DNA of 64,000 bases from Pelecanus crispus (lineage: Eukaryota; Chordata; Aves; Pelecaniformes; Pelecanidae): contig NC_134643.1 in assembly GCF_030463565.1 (NCBI RefSeq), forward strand, positions 215,998,583-216,062,582. The letters run 5' to 3'. The position numbers were made by a program, and so were the translations under genes. The notes beneath the pieces are model-generated. The model saw only the letters and a list, made by a program, of their open reading frames with translations. It was not told the DNA's origin and ran no database searches. Of the stretch, positions 56,661-64,000 are shown piece by piece; position 1 is the stretch's first letter; every line of letters starts with the position of its first letter.

Positions 56661-59600
56661 CTTGCAGGGGAGGGAAAGCAGAAAATAAAGGGAGGGGAAG
56701 GACAGCTTCAGGTTAGTATTTTAAACACACATCATATGTTAACACAATAAATTCTCTCAAACAGACAGAACTGACATTGAAAAAAAAAAGGCTGCCGACC
56801 AATGCATGATTTATGCAGTGGGTTGCAGGACATTTCATTTCAGATAATCCCATACATTTTCAGAGTGGTGATAAATTCCAAAGCAGCATTTCCAGAAAGG
56901 CATATGGGATGATGTGTATCACCTCATAAATTCAAGCAGACTGGCCAGCTGATTCAATTAACCAAAGCAGTATCTTGTCTACCTGACACTAATTTCTAAT
57001 TCATTCTTGCTTAAAGGTCTCCAGAGATAGTGCCATGTGCTCCAAGGGATCATTATCTTTTAGACCATCACACTATCTGAAACAGTGCTAAGCTCAATCT
57101 ATTTCTTAAGAGCAATGTTTTACTTATTTACTGTTTCTGCTGTGCCATGTAATACGTCTGGGATGCTAAGCAGTACTGCTATAATTAGGAGGACACATCC
57201 AAGTAGGTTTGGTTCAAATTTTGGTCTGTGTTTGATGAATATTTTCACAAATGCTTTCTGTGTTCTCTGTAGGTATTTTACCAAAACATGCTTTTCCCTT
57301 GAAATAATTAATATATAGACTGCACAGTTGTTTAACATGGAGGCCAACTGGCCTACAGTGTGTGGTCCTCTAGATGATCTACATTTTGGACCAACTAACA
57401 GCCCTGCCTTTGAAGACTTGAAATAAAACCCACGAAAACCAGAGGGAAAGCACTGGTTCAGTGGGTACTGGATCCGTCCCTTTTTCTTTGTCTTTCATTA
57501 TGAGACAGACAGCAGGCTTTGGAACAGGCTAAGAAGGGGACCAGAAATGTTGGGCAAGACATACTTCTTTGTTTCACACAGCCAACAGACTCAGAGGTCA
57601 AAAGAAACATGTTAACACGAATAGTGCCATTCAAATACATGTTGAATATTTTGAAGTCTTTGTTAAATTTTGGGCATGGGATCAAGGATCTCATCCAATT
57701 TCTTCAGTCCTTGTGAAGGCTTCAAAAAAAAGCCTTGATAAACCAAAGAAACCATGTTCTATGTCTATGTTAAACATGTTTATGCCATCAGCACCATTGG
57801 TAATTGTACAAGGGAGACTTGTATTGGCTAACGCATAATAAACATTATGGAAAAATAAGTAAATCCATGTAATTAGCTGCTGCGTGGCAGGGAAAAGAGG
57901 TGGAGGGCATCCATAAACTGTAACAGGAGAACAATCGAGAGTGAAAAACGGAAGGTAAAAAATCAGGGCCAGCAAAGTCTTCATTGCAACTAAGGGTTGG
58001 CTCTGCTGGGAGCTGACCAGAGCACGTTCATGGAAGGGAGGGAAACTTCTACCCCAGGCCGCTCAGTGCAAGGCAATACCCAAATCCAGCATTGCTTCAG
58101 GGTAGAACGCTGGTGTCATCAACTGCAGTTCTTTGGACTTCCCAGCAAAACCATCCATTGGCCTGCAGTGGAACAGTAACCTCAAAAATATATTTTTGTC
58201 ATGTCCCCTTTGTTCAAAATAGCTAACCATGGAAAACTGTAACTTGCCTTTGAAATGGCTTCTCAAAATGTTATTGCTGAAAGTGGGCAACTTTGTTTTT
58301 AAATTGGTGGCTAATAAAAATTTTTGCTTTTTGATCACAGAAAAACCTGCTAACTACTCTCAGCAAGACCAGGGGAGCTGAGCAATTTAAATGCAGTAGA
58401 AATAAGGTGGAAAAAAAAAAAGTCGGCTCAAAATCACACCCAAAAAGAGTTTGCAGGGTGAGACAACCCCTATTCAACCCAGCAGGAGAAGACTCCAAGT
58501 GCCGTGAAGAGGGTGAGTGGAGGCTGCCTGCCCCTGATCCAAACTGAACAGTGTAGGGCTGTTCACACCTTTGGCAGTATGTGTCCCAATGCTTCTCAGG
58601 TGCAAAACAGGTTTCCCCAGTTGGAAGCAATTAACCAGTGTCACAAGACAGTGCTGGCACAGTCATTTGTACAGCAGTGTGACACAAGCCTGTCCCCACT
58701 GCTAGCCATGTGAGCACCTGGCAGCATTGCTCTCGGCTTTGGAGGAAGGAATTTGGAGGAGGAGCTGCCTGTCCTGTCTCCCCAAAGAGTGTGGATGCTG
58801 AATTGCATTTGTGGCGGTTTCACTGACAACCTTTTAACCTTTGCAGGGATGTGAAGCACGAAGAATTAAAATGACAGGAAGGGGAATGATTAGTGGCTTC
58901 AAGAGGGATATCCATACATGTACGTATCCCCTAAGTACATGTATATGGGATATCCATTAGCCCCTATGTACATGTATATATAAGCATGTATATGCTTACT
59001 TATGCCTGTATTTATATTTAAGCTCTTTTACTGCAAACCCTCCTTGCTGCTGCAAGAAAACCAGAGCGTGCAGTCTTGCATTGACCTCTGCAAAATGACT
59101 CAGATGATTTAAGTTTCTTCCCTAATTCTTCCTGAAGATATGGATTTGTTTAGACCCTGAACTAGAATTGTTATCTTTAAAGGCCATATTTTAAATACAG
59201 CTTTCACAAAAAATGAGCAAGCACAGAAGGTCCAATCCAGCTTCAGTGGGTATTGTGTCACTGATTTAAATGGGGGCAGGATCAGATGCTTGAAAAGCCT
59301 AATTAGAAATTGGGAGATAAAAAGTAATTGTGTACAATAAATGATCAACTGAAAAATTATTCTAAAGGTAATAATAACATGAATATATATTATTAAAATA
59401 ATAATAATTATTCTAAAAAACACTAAAGGTTTTTTTTGGGGGGTGCAAGGGCAGAAAAGCATTGAGAAGCTTAACAAAAAAATATTCATGACGCTTCAGC
59501 CACAGCTGAACCAAAAGGAACTGCAAGTGCACTTCTTTCTAAGTGCTTTTTCCAATATTTAGGAGTACCTAGGGAAGAGCTGCATGACATGACTGAGGAA

Positions 59601-60402
59601 CTGAGTCTCCAGACAGTTCATTAACTGGTGGCTGAGGAAACTAAGTGCAATTTCTTTGTGCTAATCTTTTTCTGTGTATCTGAATAAGGCTTCCCTGACA
59701 TCCATCATCCCTCCCTGGCAGAAACACCTTGCCTTTTCTCAGACCCACCGCTCAACATACATGTGCTGTAGGAACAAAGGTTTGTTCTGACTTTGTAGGC
59801 CTCTTTCAGGCTGTGTATGGCTCTGCCCATGTCACCCACTGAGATAATGATGTAGGACATAAGAGCAGGCAATGAACATGCACCGAGCAAGGATTTAATG
59901 GTGCTCTATTGTTCACTGAGCTGTGATTGCCAGGGAGAGGCCAAGCCACCAGGGACTGGCTCATCTGCTTATTGCTGCAGCTGAGCACCAGCAGAGTTGT
60001 GTTGGGACCATGAATGAGCCCTGGCAAACGGTACGCAAATTCCCCTTAATGTGACTGATGAAACACGGAAGTCATCCTCTTCAAAGAGGGAAAATGATAG
60101 AAATTCTACATTTTACTTGCAACCTATTAGTCAACTTATATCTTGGCAATGTGACTCTTCTGTATCACACCTCTAATTCACTGTAAAGCTTGGTACTGAT
60201 ACAACAGCTCCAAGCATCAAGATTTTAATTACATTCCTATAATTTAAAAAATGGACACAAAGTGAGGGCTTGAATCCAGGACTTTCTGACTTCTAGCATC
60301 ATTAAAGGGTTTTCTAGACGTCACTTAGATGTTTTTAATAATATTAGAAAGAGAGTTAAAGAGCTTTGCCCCCATCATAATAAAGATAAAATAATTTCTT
60401 AC
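56661..60402 (-). other. FAT3: FAT3 intron, 3.7 kb
   Basis: No further exon could be supported. A low-complexity block of TACATGTATATG-like words lies at 58910-59000 and AT-rich simple sequence at 59320-59420. A phrase near 60265-60300 (GCTTGAATCCAGGACTTTCT) could be another MIR-like scrap. Confidence 0.6.
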
Positions 60403-60516
60403 CATTATCATCACCGGAATCAGACTGGAAGGAGCTGAGGGACTGTACTTCGGAGTTGCTGCCTTTATTACTTCCTGCAAAACAGGTCACTTCTTCAGCG
60501 TCATCAACCCCTTTAC
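60403..60516 (-). CDS. FAT3: FAT3 114-nt cytoplasmic exon
   Basis: Acceptor TTTTTGCTGTCAATGAAG before GT-AAA-GGG; donor GAT-GAT-AAT-G before GTAAGAAA. The first two bases complete a Ser with the A of the transmembrane exon. The exon then reads 37 codons, [20 protein letters not shown] followed by [17 protein letters not shown]. The Ser/Asp-rich end matches the conserved [11 protein letters not shown] block of FAT3 and the similar block of FAT1. No ATG or long frame marks it. It was found by matching phase and family sequence. Confidence 0.95.
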
Positions 60517-62673
60517 CTTCATTGACAGCAAAAACAAAGCAAAATGGTACTCTCTAGGTATGCATGTTTGTCTATTTATACCACAAAGCCATTCAAATCC
60601 TGCCAACAAGTAGCCTTCTATTATTTTTGTCAGAATAAAATTATTTCCTTCAGACAGAGAAAATGACCTTTTGGTCAAGAAGGCAGCGGATGAAGATACC
60701 TAGACTTTTGAAGTGTTTGAAGCCCAAAGAGTCTTTCAAGTGGCTGATACCACTGTAATCAACGAAGAAACATCTATATTCAGTACTGCCTTTTTAGATG
60801 GCATGTAGTCTCAGCAGCAAAGAAAACGATGACTTAAAATATGTGGTATAAACATCTTATACAAGAGATTACAGTTACATTTATCTTTAGTGTTCATTTC
60901 CTAATATGAGAGCCTCATTAAAGGCTCATTCAATGCTCAATAGAGTTATTGTGCATCTTTTTATTCATATCAGTGGCCCTTGGATCAGATTTTAATGGCT
61001 CCACCACTGACATATAATAGATTATGCTTCAATTTACATTGCTTTTCATCAGGGACATTCAGTCTTGACAACTCTTCTACAGTTTAGAAATGTAACTGCA
61101 ACCTATAGTATAAATTTTCATGTAATTAAACACATATGAATAAACACATTCAATTGCACATTATATGAGTGATAATAAGGAACACAAAAAGTTATCCTCC
61201 TTGGTAAGCACTGAGATAGATACCTGAGCTAATTATGAACGAACAAACTCAGGTGCTGACAACATGTAAGTACAGCTCTCCACCTGCTAGCTTTTTTCTA
61301 GCTTATTTCTACCCAGCATGGGGCACCTCCATACAGTAAGGGCTGATTTGCTCCTGCTGAGAAGCAGGGTATGTAGTAGATGGAGCAAGTGCTGCAGTAA
61401 CGAAGCTGCACTGCTTCCCACTCCTTGACAGCTGAGGTCCGTCTCCATGGCATGGCCTCATGCTGTGCAGAAATTCATACAGATAACAGCAGCGTCTGCA
61501 GCAGAAACATCCAAGAGAATACAGAACAGAGCACGTACCAGGGCTGGCATGCTGATGCTTTCAATCAGCAAAACTATATTTAATGGCTAAAAAGGTCAAC
61601 CACAACACAACTGTGAAATACAGCCCAAAGAAATGAAAATTAATTCCTGTTTTTCACTAGAAGACCTTAGCCAATGTGCTGACTTAGATGAAAATGTGCA
61701 GGTTAGGACACAGGTATGAGGCAGTGCCAGATTCTTCTCTCTTTTCTTCAATTCCTATTGCCTAAAACTATGGGACTATGAAAGTTTCTGGATCATGGAG
61801 TTTTATTTGACAGTCTAGATTAAGGTTGTGTTGCAGTGGGGTTGAAGATGCATTAGGAAAAACTGCTAAAAAGAGACAACATCATAAAAAAACCCCATAT
61901 GCTAAAGCAAACATCTCCCAGTCCATATGACATGTTTTGACTTGCAAGGATAGAAAATGTAGAGCCGTAACTCTGTCGCAGCAAACTGGTATTTCCTGCT
62001 ATGACAGCACAGGTGAAGTTTGCTGCATCTCCAGCAACTTGTTCAGGAATGGAGCGGGCACTGTGTTATCAGGTGAGAAACCATCAGAGCACAAACAGGG
62101 TAAGCGTGGGCATCAGAAATTTTGTGATCACTCTGATACTGAATGAAGATGGGAATGCAATGGACTGAAAAGGTGATCCTGTAAGTAGTGCATGATTTTC
62201 TGCTTCATTTCATAGATGCTGGAAGTAGAGAATATTAGTTCATTTGTCCCTGTTGCAAAACATGATTGCTTCTTGCAGGTTTAAATGTTTTTAACTCCCT
62301 TGGAAGACAAACTGCCCAAACCTAGCAGAGTTTATGTTTGAGAATTCTGCCCCAAATTATTTTTTCCAGTAGAAAGATGACTGCATTGCATCACTTGAAG
62401 AACTAACACTCAGAGCACTTACTCATATGTGCTTTCTGAACAAGTGAAATAAATACATTTAGTCATACTTAATGCATAGAATAGAGGTCTTGTATGCCTA
62501 GTTTAATTATAAGCTTTCAAAATTAAACAAAATCACTTATTGGAAAAATGTAACAATGGTAAGTGTATGAAGTTGAAGCATTAAGAGTACCTGTGCCACT
62601 GTACCTGCCGCACCCTGAAGGCAACCCTTACCTATGGCAAGGAAGAGTGAGAGCAGCAAGCAGCACTACTTAC
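60517..62673 (-). other. FAT3: FAT3 intron, 2.2 kb
   Basis: Nothing recognised apart from the splice sites. AT-rich and free of identifiable repeats. Confidence 0.7.
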
Positions 62674-63329
62674 TTTCTGTCCCAGCATCCCATGTGCTTT
62701 TCCTGATGGAGTCACAGTCAGAGCGACAGGGAGACACAGCAGGCAAGTTTGGAGCTACACTGCACACCACCACACCCCGCCTGGCTGTCAGTATTCGAGG
62801 GGACTCAGGATGAAACGTTGTCATCTCCTGGTGCTCGACACCAAGCCCATCCACTATCTTGTCCAGGTTATTCCTCGAGTCACTCTGGAAGCATGGGGTA
62901 TAGGCCATTGGCCTCACTGGGACCTGTGGGGGTCCAACCTCTTGGTAGATATTTCTGCTGTCTCCACTGTTCCTGATGTTCTTGAACTGGATGCCATTGC
63001 TCTTGTTGAGCAGGGCGGCAGTAGCTGGATCCTGTACGAGCGTGATGTTGTTGCGGGAATAGTTCTTCCTGAATACTTTCTTACGAAAGATGATAAAGAG
63101 GACGATCAACAAAAATATGACAAACAGCACCACAGCTATTCCTATCAGCTCCTCCTTGCCGACATATGAATGCCCAGCTTGTATATTGGGAACCACCACG
63201 GGGCGAAGACCACAGTATTGCCCCACATAGCCAGGGGTGCAGTTACACAGAAATGAACCAAATATATTGACACAGGAGCCACCATTTTCACATTCTTCTC
63301 TTTCACACTCGTTGATGTCTTCTTCACAC
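62674..63329 (-). CDS. FAT3: FAT3 exon: last EGF-like domain, transmembrane helix, start of cytoplasmic tail
   Basis: Acceptor CCTTTTCTTCTTTTAAG before G-TGT-GAA; donor GGG-ACA-GAA-A before GTAAGTAG. Of 218 whole codons, about 1-40 form a calcium-binding EGF-like domain ([30 protein letters not shown]). About 61-81 form the single transmembrane helix ([20 protein letters not shown]), with the basic anchor RKKVFRK after it. The rest is cytoplasmic, including [34 protein letters not shown] and [15 protein letters not shown]. The exon enters in phase 1 and leaves in phase 1. The upstream extracellular cadherin, laminin-G and EGF exons lie beyond the window. A start codon inside (63226) is not real. 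Confidence 0.96.
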
Positions 63330-64000
63330 CTTAAAAGAAGAAAAGGAGAGTTTGCAGAACACCTAGCAAACAGCCCAGCTTGTACATCATGACTTATCTT
63401 GTCAAAGTAGTACCATTACAGTTAACACTTTGCTGGTGCTTGGCAAATGATCCTATTGTTATCATATTATTTAATGGTATTTAATTTTTTCTACAGCTAT
63501 TCCATGGCTTTTTAAGACAATAAAATGGAAACATCAGGAAGGAAATAAGAGTTTAAGGTATGTGATAGGAAAAGGCTCCTTGACCCCAATGAGGCTCACT
63601 GAATGTAATAGAGAATCTCAGCCTTTTTATATTGTTTTTGGACCATCCCATGGGATTCAGTACAACATATTAGGAGGATTCAAGGAGAAAATAGTTGAAA
63701 AAAATAAAGCAAAAAAATCAGAGTACTTATTTGAGAGAAGAGGAGGATATACTGACTGTAAAATTATTTAGGTCTGGAGATAAAAGGAGCAAACGTTAGA
63801 GAAGCAAGGGGAAAAAAAAAGAACAGGAACCTTAAAGAGAGAGGAGAGTTGGAAAGAAGAAGAGGTAATTAAAAAAAAAGCAGAACAAAAAGTACAAACA
63901 GTAGGCAAACTAGATGAGAAAAAAGCATGTTGATGGGCAGGTCGGGATTTTCTGTTTCTACATCAAGTAGATAAAGGCTTGGATTTTAAAAATGAATGCA
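63330..64000 (-). other. FAT3: FAT3 intron, part
   Basis: Intron upstream of the transmembrane exon, A-rich on the plus strand near 63690-63900. No other exon is seen before the window ends. Confidence 0.75.

Noticed and set aside
63145..63327. 60-codon minus-strand frame starting with ATG over the EGF region
   Set aside because: It is in a different frame from the EGF-like coding sequence, which has splice sites and six ordered cysteines.
1..64000. CRISPR arrays, bacterial operons or phage modules
   Set aside because: All recognised content is vertebrate: spliced exons, CR1 LINEs and ERVs. No spaced short repeats of CRISPR type occur.

Overview
The window is vertebrate nuclear DNA, almost certainly from a bird and probably a neoavian. 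The evidence is several CR1 LINEs (one still showing the ATAGAATC-type 3' tail), avian-type endogenous retrovirus LTRs, sparse coding sequence, and the 3' end of a large protocadherin gene that reads as FAT3.

Layout. Positions 1-4875 are intergenic with one deleted solo LTR (2792-3196). Positions 4881-13393 hold a tandem provirus, LTR-internal-LTR-internal-LTR, on the minus strand, with an exact 3,971-bp period and a 5-bp target-site duplication (AGTTC). Positions 13399-17802 are mostly unique. Positions 17803-24430 are a CR1 cluster: two short copies in opposite orientation, then a 3.6-kb nearly full-length copy with a rearranged 3' end. A 1.1-kb solo LTR with TSD CTACA follows at 24871-26006. 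A 1.4-kb LTR-like block bracketed by 47-bp direct repeats lies at 27848-29251. A very old CR1 (31290-32239) and a younger plus-strand CR1 (32835-34833) come next. Positions 34834-47000 are largely unique, with one probable decayed LTR. From about 47 kb to the end lies the 3' part of FAT3 on the minus strand.

FAT3. Five coding exons can be placed to the base by splice sites and reading phase: the last EGF/transmembrane exon (62674-63329), a 114-nt cytoplasmic exon (60403-60516), two small phase-matched exons of 60 and 36 nt (56601-56660 and 53930-53965) that look like optional cassettes, and the terminal exon (52849-53468), which ends in a PDZ-ligand-like TQV. A long AT-rich 3' UTR probably follows. 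The introns carry a 630-bp hAT-like MITE with an 8-bp target duplication and a probable MIR-like fossil SINE.

Provirus. Each unit keeps an LTR with CRE, TATA box and a perfect 18-bp palindrome near the expected RNA start, a tRNA-Lys primer site, and one long frame running from an N-terminal membrane-type region through gag-like sequence directly into the end of RNase H and integrase. Protease, reverse transcriptase and env are absent, and a stop codon splits integrase, so the unit is defective. Both units share these defects and appear identical, so the tandem arrangement is recent or an assembly product.
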